Positions 28,203 through 37,419 of a DNA stretch of 57,439 bases are shown here, piece after piece. A program made the translations under genes and the position numbers. The notes below the pieces were generated by a model, which saw only the letters and a program-made list of their open reading frames with translations, did no database searches and was not told the origin of the DNA. Each line of letters begins with the position of its first letter. Positions within the stretch are counted from its first letter, which is position 1. The DNA is from an uncultured Actinomycetes bacterium (GTDB taxonomy: Bacteria > Actinomycetota > Acidimicrobiia > Acidimicrobiales > SZUA-35). Location: positions 19,127 through 76,565 of the forward strand of contig CADEDH010000006.1 of assembly GCA_902826025.1 (NCBI GenBank), read 5' to 3'.

Positions 28203-30456
28203 GCGGATCACCTGGAGCGACCGTCTGGCCAACGTCATCTCCACCGTCCTGCGGCTCAGCACCGCCACCCTGGTGGCCCTGGTGGTGGTGCCGCCGGCCA
28301 CCGTGGGCGTGGCCGTGGCCACCCTGATCTACGGGCCGCTCCCGGCGGGCAAGCTGCCCGACGAGAAGCCGGCCATCACCGCCGAGCCGTCCACCGTGGT
28401 CGACGCCAACGGCGAGGAGATCGCCGTGTTCCGCCGGTTCGACCGCACCGTGCCGGTCACCTGGGACGACATTCCGGTGTCGGTGCGCCAGGCCGTGGTG
28501 GCCATCGAGGATCAGCGGTTCTGGCAGCACGACGGCATCGACTACGAGGGCATCGGGCGGGCCGCCCGCATCAACCTGGCCGTGGGCGAGGTGGCCCAGG
28601 GCGGCTCCACCATCACCCAGCAGTACGTGAAGAACGTCTACCTGTCGCGCGAGCAGACGATCGAGCGCAAGGTGGAGGAGGCGCTGCTGGCCATCGAGGT
28701 GGAGAAGCGGATGACCAAGGAGGAGATCCTCCTCGGGTATCTCACCTCGTCCTATTTCGGCGACGGCGCCTACGGGATCGGGGCGGCGGCCGAGGTCTAC
28801 TTCGGCAAGCCGGTGAGCCAGCTCGACCTGTCCGAGGCGGCTCTGCTGGCCGGCCTGGTGCAGGCCCCCACCCGCCTGTCGCCCCGCAACGACATCGACG
28901 CCGCCGAGAGCCGCCGGGTCCTGGTGCTGCAGGCCATGCTCGACCAGGGGTACATCACCCTCGACCAGTTCCAGACCGACGCCGCCCGCCGGCTGTGGCC
29001 GGCCGACAGCGACACGCCGGCCACCGGCCCTGCCACCCTGATCGCCCCGCGGCCGGTGAAGGGCGCCATCCGCTTCCCCTACTTCGTCGACTGGGTGGAG
29101 AAGACCCTGGTCGATCAGCTGGGCCCCGACCTCGTCTACACCGGCGGTCTGCGGATCGAGACCACGATCGACCCCCGCCTCCAGGGCGCGGCCGAGCAGG
29201 CCGTGGCCAAGCGGCTGGAGCGCACCGAGTACCCGGTGGACATGGCGATGGTGTCGCTGGAGCCGGCCACCGGCCACGTGGTGGCCATGGTGGGCGGACG
29301 CGATTACGCCTTCAGCCAGGTCAACCTGGCCACCGGCGGTACCACCGGCTTCCAGCCGGGCTCGTCGTTCAAGCCGTTCGTGCTGGCCACCGCCCTGTCG
29401 CAGGGCGTCAGCCCCGACACCCGGTATCCGGCCCCGGGCACCTGGCGGGTGCCCAGCTGCCAGGGCGACTGCACGATCTCGAACTACGACGGTGCCGGCC
29501 ATGGCAACATCCCGCTCCGGGAAGCCATGCGGGCGTCGGTCAACACGGTGTTCGCCAAGCTGGTGGTGGACGTGGGCGTGGACAACACGGTGGCCATGGC
29601 CCGCAGCCTCGGCCTGGAGCGGCTCGACCCCAGCCGCAATTACGGGGCCTCGCTGGCCCTGGGGGCGGCCGAGACGTCGCCTCTGGAGATGGCGTCGGCC
29701 TACGGCACGTTCGCCAACCGGGGGGTGCGGGCGGTGCCCACCGGCGTGCTCAAGGTGATCGACCGGGACGGCAACGTGATCGTCGACAACTCCCACCCCA
29801 CCGGCACCCCCGTGCTCGACCAGAAGGTGGCCGACAACGTGACCGATGTGCTCACCGGCGTGGTGGAGCGGGGCACGGGCAAGGCGGCCCGTCTCGAGGG
29901 TCGCCCGGTGGCGGGCAAGACGGGCACGGCCCAGAGCTACCGGGCCGCCTGGTTCGTGGGCTACACGCCCCAGGTGTCCACCGCGGTATGGATGGGCCAC
30001 GCCGACGGGCAGCACTCGCTCACCGGCGTGAACGGGGTGCGGGTCGTCACCGGCGGTACCCATCCCGGCATCGCCTGGCACGACTACATGACGGTGGCCA
30101 TGGAGGGCAAGGAGGTGGTGGCCTTCCCCGTGCCGGAGAAGATCATCCCGCCCCCCAAGACCAAGAAGACCAAGAAGAACAACGCCGCGGCCACTTCGGA
30201 CGCCGCGGCCTCCGGAGCGACCGGGGGCGCCGCCCCCGTCCCGGAGGAGCCGAACGAGGTCGGCGGCCGCCAGAAGCCGGCCGTGCTGGCCGACAACTGT
30301 GGCGGCAAGGCGTGCCAGCGCCAGGGGGTGCCCGAGGTGCCCGCGCTGCCGGAGCCCGAGGTGCCGGTGACCCTGCCGCCGGCTGCCACCACCGTCGGTC
30401 TGGCCCCGGCCAGCCCCACATCCGCAAGCACCACCAACCCGACCCGGGGGAGATGA
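28195..30456 (+). CDS. Class A penicillin-binding protein (transglycosylase/transpeptidase)
   Basis: 753 residues from GTG 28195, which overlaps the upstream stop codon by eight bases. A membrane anchor at about 13-45 leads into a GT51 transglycosylase domain (EDQRFWQHDGIDYEG with the catalytic Glu, then GGSTITQQYVKN, then KRMTKEEILLGYLTS) and a transpeptidase domain with SSFK near 390, SVN, and KTGT near 577. After the catalytic domain is a Lys-rich stretch and a Pro/Val tail of about 110 residues with two Cys. It polymerises and cross-links peptidoglycan outside the membrane. Confidence 0.95.
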   Translation: MAERITWSDRLANVISTVLRLSTATLVALVVVPPATVGVAVATLIYGPLPAGKLPDEKPAITAEPSTVVDANGEEIAVFRRFDRTVPVTWDDIPVSVRQAVVAIEDQRFWQHDGIDYEGIGRAARINLAVGEVAQGGSTITQQYVKNVYLSREQTIERKVEEALLAIEVEKRMTKEEILLGYLTSSYFGDGAYGIGAAAEVYFGKPVSQLDLSEAALLAGLVQAPTRLSPRNDIDAAESRRVLVLQAMLDQGYITLDQFQTDAARRLWPADSDTPATGPATLIAPRPVKGAIRFPYFVDWVEKTLVDQLGPDLVYTGGLRIETTIDPRLQGAAEQAVAKRLERTEYPVDMAMVSLEPATGHVVAMVGGRDYAFSQVNLATGGTTGFQPGSSFKPFVLATALSQGVSPDTRYPAPGTWRVPSCQGDCTISNYDGAGHGNIPLREAMRASVNTVFAKLVVDVGVDNTVAMARSLGLERLDPSRNYGASLALGAAETSPLEMASAYGTFANRGVRAVPTGVLKVIDRDGNVIVDNSHPTGTPVLDQKVADNVTDVLTGVVERGTGKAARLEGRPVAGKTGTAQSYRAAWFVGYTPQVSTAVWMGHADGQHSLTGVNGVRVVTGGTHPGIAWHDYMTVAMEGKEVVAFPVPEKIIPPPKTKKTKKNNAAATSDAAASGATGGAAPVPEEPNEVGGRQKPAVLADNCGGKACQRQGVPEVPALPEPEVPVTLPPAATTVGLAPASPTSASTTNPTRGR

Positions 30457-30457
30457 G

Positions 30458-32146
30458 ATGACCACCGCGACGCCATCCAAGGGCTCGTCGACCCCCAAAG
30501 GCACCGGCTCCGGCACCGGCAAGGGTTCGACCCGGGACTGGTCGGCCACCGCCGGCCCGGCAGGCACCTCGGCCGGGGCGGCCGCCTCGGCCCGACGCTC
30601 GGGCACCACCCGCACCCCCGCCGGACGGGCCGCCGCAGCCCGTAGCGGCGGCAAGGTGAGTGCGGCGCGGGCCAAGGCCGGCACGGCCGCCGCCGTGGCG
30701 GCGGCCGCCGCCCGGGCCGCCGACGGCACCACAACCGGCTCGACCCGCACCGCGGCCGGTCAGGCAGGTGGCAAGACCGGCAAGACAGGCATGACGGGCG
30801 CCGAACGGCGCTCGGGATCGAACCGGCCCGAGCCGGCCTCGAAGGCTCTGGTCGTGGCTGAGCGCCCCGGCCTGCCGGTGGTCGCCGGGACCGAGGTCAC
30901 CCGCTCCCCTTCCACGTCATCCTCCTCTGCCCCCGATCTCGATTCGACGGCGGTGGAGACGATCACCGTGGGGGAGGCCCGGTCCCGGTTCCGCAGCCCC
31001 GACGGGCGCCGCCTGCTCGTCACCCCCCGGCTCCGTCCCATCGAGGGCGAGCCGGCCCGGCCCCCGGCCGACGATGCCGACGGGTCGGGCGCACCGTTCG
31101 TGGCCCCCACCAACCCGGTGGCCAAGGCCGTCGCCCGGCGCCGCTGGGAGCGAAAGGGGTTCGTGCCCGTCACCCCCGGGCGGGTGAAGGTGCGCCACCG
31201 GATCCTGCCCCGCAGCGTGATCGGGATCGCCACCATGCTGCTGTTCTTCGGGCTCGGCGTGGGGTTCAGCGGGGCCGCCTTCTACGCCTACTACGACCAG
31301 CGGCTGGCTCAGAACGAGGAGACCGTGAGCCGCTTCGTCAACGGGTTCGACAAGCAGTTCACCGACGCCGTGGGCGCCGTCGACGATCTCCGGGTCCAGG
31401 CCGTGGAGGACATCCGGGCCGAGATGGTGCCGATCGAGGGCATCGTGGCCGACGCCAACGGCGTGTCCACTCTGCCGGCCTCCGTCGGGCCGTCGGTGTG
31501 GCAGGTGGAAACGAAGGACGAGGCCGGCAACCTGCTCACCGGGGCTGCCTTCGCCGTGCTGCCCCACGACGGCGGCACCGCCTTCGTGACCAGCTACTCG
31601 CTCATCGCGGCGTCGACCACCGAGCCGGCACCGGCCATCGAACTGGTCAAGCGCACCCAGCGCATCCCGGCCCAGTTGTGGGCCTGGGACCCCGATCGCG
31701 ACCTGGCCCTGGTGGTGGTGAAGGAGGTCATCCCGCCCCTGTCGCTGGCCAGCGACGTCGATCAGGTGACCGCCGTGGGCGGTCGGGTGTTCGCCATGAG
31801 CGGGGTGGGGGGCCAGGGCTCCACCGCCTCCCCTGGCACCCTGCTCGACCACTCCCAGTCGGGTCTCCAGCACACGGCGGCCGTGGGCACCCTGTTCCAG
31901 GGCGGCCCCCTCGTCAGCGGCGACGGCCGGGTGATCGGGATGGCGTCACTCGGCTACCGGCCAAACGGGATCGACCCCGGCGACGTGCGCCAGGCCCCAG
32001 ACGTGGCCGCCCTGTGCGCCCGGATCCTGCACTGCGCCAAGGCGGCCGAGGTGATGACGGTGGATCTGAACACCGAGGCGCCGATCGCCGGCACGCCGGT
32101 CAACCCCGGCACCGGCGATCCCGCCGCCACCCCCGCCGGGGACTAA
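30458..32146 (+). CDS. Membrane-anchored trypsin-like (HtrA-type) protein with a degenerate active site
   Basis: 562 residues from ATG 30458, one base after the PBP stop. About 250 cytoplasmic residues rich in Ala/Gly/Arg/Thr/Ser look disordered and basic. One membrane helix follows (IGIATMLLFFGLGVGFSGAAF, about 256-276 with its flanks), then a coiled segment and a trypsin-like fold from about 340. The expected His position reads TSYSLIA instead of TNAHVV; the Asp position in PDRDLALVVV is kept; the Ser motif GNSGGPL reads LFQGGPL. Two of three catalytic residues therefore seem lost, which suggests a binding or regulatory role with the PBP. Confidence 0.75.
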   Translation: MTTATPSKGSSTPKGTGSGTGKGSTRDWSATAGPAGTSAGAAASARRSGTTRTPAGRAAAARSGGKVSAARAKAGTAAAVAAAAARAADGTTTGSTRTAAGQAGGKTGKTGMTGAERRSGSNRPEPASKALVVAERPGLPVVAGTEVTRSPSTSSSSAPDLDSTAVETITVGEARSRFRSPDGRRLLVTPRLRPIEGEPARPPADDADGSGAPFVAPTNPVAKAVARRRWERKGFVPVTPGRVKVRHRILPRSVIGIATMLLFFGLGVGFSGAAFYAYYDQRLAQNEETVSRFVNGFDKQFTDAVGAVDDLRVQAVEDIRAEMVPIEGIVADANGVSTLPASVGPSVWQVETKDEAGNLLTGAAFAVLPHDGGTAFVTSYSLIAASTTEPAPAIELVKRTQRIPAQLWAWDPDRDLALVVVKEVIPPLSLASDVDQVTAVGGRVFAMSGVGGQGSTASPGTLLDHSQSGLQHTAAVGTLFQGGPLVSGDGRVIGMASLGYRPNGIDPGDVRQAPDVAALCARILHCAKAAEVMTVDLNTEAPIAGTPVNPGTGDPAATPAGD

Positions 32147-32170
32147 ACGCCGAGCCGACCCCCCGAAATT

Positions 32171-32207
32171 AGGAGCCTGAGCGGCGCTCAGCGCGGCTCA
32201 GGCTCCT
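32171..32207. terminator. Hairpin between convergent genes (CTCAR-loop family)
   Basis: Arms of 12 bp (AGGAGCCTGAGC), one mismatch, 3 bp more and the loop CTCAG, preceded by CCGAAATT. It lies between the HtrA-like gene (ends 32146) and the amidohydrolase (ends 32213) and is almost the same sequence as 5800-5836. Confidence 0.6.
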
Positions 32208-32212
32208 CAGAA

Positions 32213-33334
32213 TCAGGCCAGGCCCATGAAGCGACGGGCGTTGGTGTAGGTGACGTCGGTGAACAGCTCGGGCCGGGGGAGCTTGGCGAACGTCTCCTCC
32301 AGCTCGCCCAGAGCGCCGGGGAACGTGCAGTCGTAGTGGGGGTAGTCGGACCCCCACACCACGGTGTGGGCCAGGCCCATCTCGGCCACCTGGGCGAAGG
32401 CCTCGCCCTCGCCCGCCTCCATCGTGACGAAGCACTGCTGGGCGAAGATCTCCGTGGGGTCGCGCTTGAGGCGGGGGACGAGGTGGCCCATCGACTGCTT
32501 GTGCTCGTCGAGGCGCTCCAGCCAGAACGGCAGCCAGCCCAGGCCGCTCTCGAAGAACCCGACCCGGAGCCGGGGATGGTCGTCGAGGATGCCGCTGGCC
32601 ACCACCTCCATCACCGAGGCCATCTGCTCGAACGGGTGGCACACCATGTGGACGTAGAACTGGTTGGTGTAGCGGGTGCGGGCGAAGCTCGTCATCTTGG
32701 AGCCGAAGCTGCCGTGGATGGCCACCGTGAGGTCGTGGTCTTCGGCCGCCGACCACACCCGGTCCATCTCCGGTGAGTACAGCTCCAGGCCGTTGTAGCG
32801 TTCGGGGCGGAACGTGAGCCCGGTGAAGCCGTGCTCGGCCAGGAAGGCGATCTCGTCCACCGCGGCATCGACCGACTGCAGGGGGCAGACGCCCATGCCG
32901 TACAGGCGCTCGGGGTTCACGGCGATGAAATCGGCCATCCACCGGTTGTAGGCCCGGGCGTTGGCGGCGGCCACGTCGGGCCGGGTGATGTCGCCGGCCA
33001 GCAGGTCGAGCGAGGGGAACATGAGGGCGGCGTCGAGGCGCTCGGCGTCCATGACCTTCAGCCGCTCGGCCGGGTCCCAGCTGCCGGGGAGGATGTCGTC
33101 CCAGGTGATGTCGGGGTTGGCGTAGGAGCCGGGGATGCAGGCGGGAGCGGCCGACGTGCCGGTGGGCTTGCCCTCCACGAACAGGTTGTCCTTGCCGGCA
33201 TCGGTGAGCCCGGCCTGCAGGATCAGCTCCCGGTACCCGGGGTCGCAGTACTCGGTCCACACCGACGTCGGCTCGCAGATGTGGGCGTCAGCGTCGTAGA
33301 CCGGTGTCCGGTCCTCAGTCTTGATCGGTCCCAT
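32213..33334 (-). CDS. Amidohydrolase family 2 protein (ACMSD-like)
   Basis: 373 residues from ATG 33334. The fold is the amidohydrolase-2 TIM barrel: DADAHICEP at the start, the barrel His in VAIHGSFG, HPFEQMAS, FFESGLGWLPFWLERLD and the metal Asp in WGSDYPHYD. The first metal motif has one His with a Glu rather than HxH, which is common in this actinobacterial subgroup. Relatives decarboxylate or hydrolyse ring-cleavage acids; many are uncharacterised. Monocistronic and convergent with the envelope operon. Confidence 0.9.
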   Translation of the reverse strand: MGPIKTEDRTPVYDADAHICEPTSVWTEYCDPGYRELILQAGLTDAGKDNLFVEGKPTGTSAAPACIPGSYANPDITWDDILPGSWDPAERLKVMDAERLDAALMFPSLDLLAGDITRPDVAAANARAYNRWMADFIAVNPERLYGMGVCPLQSVDAAVDEIAFLAEHGFTGLTFRPERYNGLELYSPEMDRVWSAAEDHDLTVAIHGSFGSKMTSFARTRYTNQFYVHMVCHPFEQMASVMEVVASGILDDHPRLRVGFFESGLGWLPFWLERLDEHKQSMGHLVPRLKRDPTEIFAQQCFVTMEAGEGEAFAQVAEMGLAHTVVWGSDYPHYDCTFPGALGELEETFAKLPRPELFTDVTYTNARRFMGLA

Positions 33335-33477
33335 GCTCCAGTCTCGCGCCGGGCCCGGCGGCCCGCACACTGTCACAGTCTGGTGGCGGTGGTGGCCGAG
33401 CTGCGCGACGAGTTGGCCCGGCGTGGCGCCGGCGTCGTTTCGAGCCGTGACGGGCCAGCACCCTAGGATCGGACGGT

Positions 33478-34626
33478 ATGACCGCGATCGACGTCGACGC
33501 CGATGAGGCGGCCCGGGCCGCCTACTACGCCGAGGGCGAGGCCCGAGCGCTGGCCCTGCCCAACCGGGGTCCGATCCGCTTCACCGCCAGCGGCGAGGTG
33601 CACCCCGACATCCTCAGCGCCTACCGCACCTACGGCTTCTACGTCTTCACCGGCGTGGTCGGTCCCGAGGAGCTGGCCGAGCTGCGGGCCGAGGCGACAG
33701 AGGTGCTGGAGCGGGCGCCCTATCCCACCAAGGCGTCACCGGTCGACCGCCACGGCCGGCCCGCCCTGGGGGCCGACTGGGAGCGCAGCCCGTGGCTGAT
33801 GGCCCCGCCCCTGTCCGATCCGGTGGGTGGCACCAAGCTCAACCACGGCCGGCATCCGGTGAAGATGCACGAGCCGTCGGCGGCGGCCGACGCCCCGGCC
33901 GAGGTGCCGTACCTGATCCAGGCCGGCCTGGAGATGATGGAGACGTTCCTGCGGGTCTATGGCCACCCTGGCCTGCTGCGGGTGGCCGAGGCCGTGCACG
34001 GGCCCGATTTCACCCCGTTCACCGATGTGGTGTTCGTGAAGCTGCCGGGCCTCGGCCCGTCGGTGGCGTGGCATCAGGACGGCCAGCTCCTGTGGGACGA
34101 CCCGAGCTGGGACGGCGACGCCCACGGGTTCAACTTCCAACTCCAGCTGTACGGATCGAACCCGGCCAACGGGGTGTGGGTGGTCCCGGGGAGCCACCTG
34201 GAGGGCAAGATCGACATCAAGGCGCTGGTGGAGGCGAACGGCGGCTCCGAGCGCCTGCCCGACGCCGTGCCCATCGTGGCCGGCCCGGGCGACGTGTCGA
34301 TGACCAACCGCCAGAGCCTGCACGGCTCGTACGCCAACAACTCCGACAGCACCCGGATCACGGTGAACTTCGGGTTTCACCGCTACTCGTCGGTGGTGGG
34401 CCGCACCGGCGTGCTCAACGGGTCGGGCAACGCCTACACGCCGGAGTACATCGAGCGCCGGGCCCGCTGCATCCCCGTGGCCGTGGCCGCCCGGGCCCAG
34501 CGCTTCCCCCACGAAGACCGCTACGTCTACGCCCCGCTGGCCCACGATCCCAGCGCCAACCGCTACGACCGCGAGACCCGCCGGGCCGTCATCGACGGCT
34601 GCCACCTCTACGACCTCGGCATCTGA
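33478..34626 (+). CDS. Phytanoyl-CoA dioxygenase (PhyH) family protein
   Basis: 382 residues from ATG 33478. The double-stranded beta-helix of Fe(II)/2-oxoglutarate oxygenases is marked by His199 and Asp201 in WHQDGQ, the distal His282 in QSLHGSY and the 2-oxoglutarate-binding Arg293 in RITVNFGFH. All ligands are intact, so it should be active. Family members hydroxylate fatty acyl-CoAs, amino acids, or secondary metabolites. It is divergent from the amidohydrolase (143-base gap) and not clearly in an operon. The second PhyH gene at 37420 belongs to a different subgroup. Confidence 0.88.
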   Translation: MTAIDVDADEAARAAYYAEGEARALALPNRGPIRFTASGEVHPDILSAYRTYGFYVFTGVVGPEELAELRAEATEVLERAPYPTKASPVDRHGRPALGADWERSPWLMAPPLSDPVGGTKLNHGRHPVKMHEPSAAADAPAEVPYLIQAGLEMMETFLRVYGHPGLLRVAEAVHGPDFTPFTDVVFVKLPGLGPSVAWHQDGQLLWDDPSWDGDAHGFNFQLQLYGSNPANGVWVVPGSHLEGKIDIKALVEANGGSERLPDAVPIVAGPGDVSMTNRQSLHGSYANNSDSTRITVNFGFHRYSSVVGRTGVLNGSGNAYTPEYIERRARCIPVAVAARAQRFPHEDRYVYAPLAHDPSANRYDRETRRAVIDGCHLYDLGI

Positions 34627-34693
34627 CCCTCGTCGGGGGCAGCGAACCGCCGTCGAGTAGCGCACGGGGGCGACGCGGGGCAGGCTGTCGGCT

Positions 34694-35194
34694 GTGCCTG
34701 ACGCTCCGATCAATCCTGAGCTGCCCGACCTGGCCGAACGCCTGGCGTTCCTGTTCCCCGAAGCGGACCTGTCGGACCTCGACCTCACCGATCCCGACGC
34801 CTTGGCCGAGCTCGACGACGAGCACACCCGTCTGGGGTTCATCGAGGCCGAGCACCCCCGCACCGGGGAGTTGGCCGAGGACGAGCGGTTCCGTCTCCAC
34901 ACCAGCCTCCACCTGATCGTGGCGAACCAGGTGCTGACCGACGACCCGCCTCAGACCTGGCCCACTCTGCAGCGGATCATGGCCAAGGGCTACACCCGCC
35001 ACGAGGCCCTCCACATGGTGGCCACCGGCATGTCCAACGCCCTGTTCCACGCCATGCAGGGCCGGCCCCAGCCCCCCGAGGTCTACCTCGACTATCTGTC
35101 CGGCCTGCCCGAACATGCCACCCGGCCCCGGCCCCGGCCCACATCCCGAACCGGGGGCGCCCCGTCACGCCCCGGCAAACGCCGCCGCCGCTGA
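34694..35194 (+). CDS. DUF1841-like family protein
   Basis: 166 residues from GTG 34694. The core RLHTSLHLIVANQVLTDDPP followed by GYTRHEALHMVATGMSNALFHAM is like DUF1841, where a helix with spaced His residues (LHxxLH, then HEALH) is the only hallmark. The Arg/Pro-rich tail is low-complexity. No experimental role is known to me for the family. The His pattern could bind a metal, but this is a guess. Confidence 0.65.
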   Translation: MPDAPINPELPDLAERLAFLFPEADLSDLDLTDPDALAELDDEHTRLGFIEAEHPRTGELAEDERFRLHTSLHLIVANQVLTDDPPQTWPTLQRIMAKGYTRHEALHMVATGMSNALFHAMQGRPQPPEVYLDYLSGLPEHATRPRPRPTSRTGGAPSRPGKRRRR

Positions 35195-35395
35195 TCAGGA
35201 GGTGGCAGGGTCGGCGGCGTCGTCGATCAGGTGGGCGCCGGTGCGGTCCCGGGGCGGATCCTTGCCGTCGCCCGGGGGCAGGGTGCGGGGTTTGAACGGG
35301 CGCTGGGGAAAGTTCAGCCGGTCCACCAGCACCGCCAGCGCCGACAGCACGAGCGCCCCGATGACCAGGCCGAACAGACCGGCCACCCCGCCCAT
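35195..35395 (-). CDS. Small single-helix membrane protein
   Basis: 66 residues from ATG 35395, whose A is the last base of the upstream F420 oxidoreductase stop codon (TGATG), which supports both start and translation. One membrane helix (GLFGLVIGALVLSALAVLV) near the N-terminus is followed by a charged cytoplasmic or external tail with Pro and Asp. No family recognised. Coupling suggests coexpression with the oxidoreductase, but nothing more can be said. Confidence 0.6.
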   Translation of the reverse strand: MGGVAGLFGLVIGALVLSALAVLVDRLNFPQRPFKPRTLPPGDGKDPPRDRTGAHLIDDAADPATS

Positions 35396-36270
35396 CAGAG
35401 CAGCGCCCCGGCCAGCTCGGACCACCCCTCCCGGGGCAGGGCGGCGTCGGACGTGAGCACCTGCACGCACACATGGTCGGCACCGGCGTCGTGGTGGGCC
35501 TTCACCCGGCCCAGCACGTCGTCGAGCGAGCCCCAGGCCACGATGGCGTCGACGACGTTGTCGGCGGCGCCGGTGATGTCGGCCTCGCTGTAGCCCATGC
35601 GGATCAGGTTGTTGGCGTAGTTGGGCAGCCCGAGGTAGATCCCCATGTGGCGCCGGGCGATCTCCCGGGCCGTGGCCGGATCGGACTCCAGCACCACCAT
35701 CTGCTCCACCGCCAGCAGCTTGCAGGCCCCGATCGCCTCCCGGGCGATCACCGTGTGTTCCGGGGGCACGAAGTAGGGGTGGGCGCCGTCGGCCAGCTCG
35801 GCCGACAGCTCGAGCATCTTGGGGCCGAGGGCGGCGATGACCCGGCTCGGCGGCTCGGCCGGCTGCACCCCGCTGAAGCGGGCCTTGTCCATCGCTTCGA
35901 GGTACTCCCGCATCCGGGTGAGCGGCTTGGCGTAGGAGTGCTTACGCACCCACTCCGTGAGCGTGTGATGGCTCACCCCCAGCCCGAGCAGGAACCGGCC
36001 GTCGTAGGCCTCGTTCAGCGTGCGGGTGACGTTGGCCGTGGTCAGGGCGTCCCGGGCCCAGATCGAGGCGATGCCGGTGGCCACCTTCATCCGGGGCGCC
36101 GCCTCCAGGATCATGGCGGCGGCCACGAAAGGATCCCGCCCCACGGTCTCGGGGATCCACAGCGTGGGCCAACCGGCCTGGTCGAGCTCGGCCGCCACCT
36201 CCCGGACTGCCCCCGCCGGATGCCCGTCGAGGGCGCCGGTCCAGATCCCAACCCGTCCGATGTCGATCAT
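35395..36270 (-). CDS. LLM-class F420-dependent oxidoreductase (TIGR03620-like)
   Basis: 291 residues from ATG 36270. The luciferase-like TIM barrel is seen in GRVGIWTGALDG, AAELDQAGWPTLWIPET, VATGIASIWARDA and RFLLGLGVSHHTL, and it ends in DAGADHVCVQVLTSD. These features match the F420-dependent subgroup common in mycobacteria and Acidimicrobiia. The gene cut off at base 1 is a paralogue. It follows the GNAT-like gene by four bases and precedes the small membrane protein, so the three form an operon. Substrate unknown. Confidence 0.88.
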   Translation of the reverse strand: MIDIGRVGIWTGALDGHPAGAVREVAAELDQAGWPTLWIPETVGRDPFVAAAMILEAAPRMKVATGIASIWARDALTTANVTRTLNEAYDGRFLLGLGVSHHTLTEWVRKHSYAKPLTRMREYLEAMDKARFSGVQPAEPPSRVIAALGPKMLELSAELADGAHPYFVPPEHTVIAREAIGACKLLAVEQMVVLESDPATAREIARRHMGIYLGLPNYANNLIRMGYSEADITGAADNVVDAIVAWGSLDDVLGRVKAHHDAGADHVCVQVLTSDAALPREGWSELAGALL

Positions 36271-36274
36271 CCGC

Positions 36275-37318
36275 TCACGCTACCGGCCGGTGCCGGGAGC
36301 GGGGCCGGTTCACCACCAGGGTGAAGGTGGGTACCGAGCGGTCGGCCCACCGGGCCTTGTACTCGAGGTCCATGCCCAGGTCGTAGGTGCCGACCTCACC
36401 CGTCTCGCACAGAGCCCGGAGCTGGTGGTGCTGGAGCAGATGGCCGACCGACAACTCCGCCGCCTCCCGGGCGTAGCTGAGCTGCAGCCCCCGGTAGATC
36501 CCGGCCCGCACCCCGCCCATGATGTAGCCGATATCGGCCCCGGCCAGCCGGGCCACCAGTACCCGCAGCCGCCCCCGGGCCTGGAGCCGGGCTGTCATGG
36601 CCCGATAGGTCACGAGCATCTCGGACGACGTGATCCCCGTGTCGTCCCGCCCCTTCCAGCTGCGTTCCTCCACGGCCAGGATCCGGTCGAACACGTCGGG
36701 GTCGTGGCTGACATCGGTCATCAGGAGGCCCGCCGCGTCGGCCCGTCGGCCGGCCTGGTTCAGGTTGCGGCGGAACCGGGGCGAGCGACGGGCCCACCAC
36801 GGCTCGTACCCGCCGTCGAGGTCAGCCACCTGGCGGACGATGCCGGCCGCCATCCCCACCGGGCCCAGCTGGGCCAGGGCCGTTGCCACCCGCATGGGGA
36901 ACGAGCTGTCGCTCACCAGCTCGGGCATCCCCGGCAGTACCACCTGGTCCCAGGGTTCGGTCGCCACCACCCGGGCCACCCGGTCGGCCAGGGCCTCCAC
37001 ATCCGGGCCGACCAGGGGAGAGGCGAACCCCCACAGGGGTTCCAGCCCGGCGATGAGCCGGCGGCCGTCGCCCAGCCGGTAGCGGGCCAGCAGGGCCCAA
37101 CCCGAGCCGTCGGTCAGCACCAGCGGTTCGGCCCCCGCCCCCGGCCCGAACCCGGCGTACACCGGCAGCACCCAGTCGAGCCCGGAGCACCAGTGATCGA
37201 CCTCGGGCGTACGGTCCACGGCCGATTCGAATTCGTACCACTGCCGGTCCAGGTCGGCCAAGGAAAGGTGCTTCACGTCGGATCCATCATCGGTCGTTCC
37301 CCGAGTTTGTCGCATCAT
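36275..37318 (-). CDS. GNAT-fold protein (BioF2/FemAB-like acetyltransferase)
   Basis: 347 residues from ATG 37318 (ATG 37315 and GTG 37276 are alternatives). The C-terminal half resembles the acetyltransf_6 / FemAB-like domain (RRNLNQAGRRADAAG, AVEERSWKG, RVLVARLAGADIGYIMGGV, SVGHLLQHHQLRAL, DLGMDLEYKARW). Relatives transfer acyl or aminoacyl groups in polysaccharide or cell-wall building. Acceptor and donor cannot be told from sequence. It is divergent from the PhyH gene at 37420 and leads the F420 oxidoreductase unit. Confidence 0.72.
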   Translation of the reverse strand: MMRQTRGTTDDGSDVKHLSLADLDRQWYEFESAVDRTPEVDHWCSGLDWVLPVYAGFGPGAGAEPLVLTDGSGWALLARYRLGDGRRLIAGLEPLWGFASPLVGPDVEALADRVARVVATEPWDQVVLPGMPELVSDSSFPMRVATALAQLGPVGMAAGIVRQVADLDGGYEPWWARRSPRFRRNLNQAGRRADAAGLLMTDVSHDPDVFDRILAVEERSWKGRDDTGITSSEMLVTYRAMTARLQARGRLRVLVARLAGADIGYIMGGVRAGIYRGLQLSYAREAAELSVGHLLQHHQLRALCETGEVGTYDLGMDLEYKARWADRSVPTFTLVVNRPRSRHRPVA

Positions 37319-37419
37319 CGAATCCAGCCGTGTTCCCGCTCCTGACGCTTGTGTTGCAAGTTGGTGAGTCTCGTCATTTCCGAGCCGACCGCCCAGAGCG
37401 CACGAGGTAGAAAGAACCA

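Noticed and set aside
28012..30750. A 912-residue minus-strand open frame opposite the PBP gene
   Set aside because: No motifs and His/Gly/Arg-rich low-quality protein; the plus-strand PBP is unmistakable.
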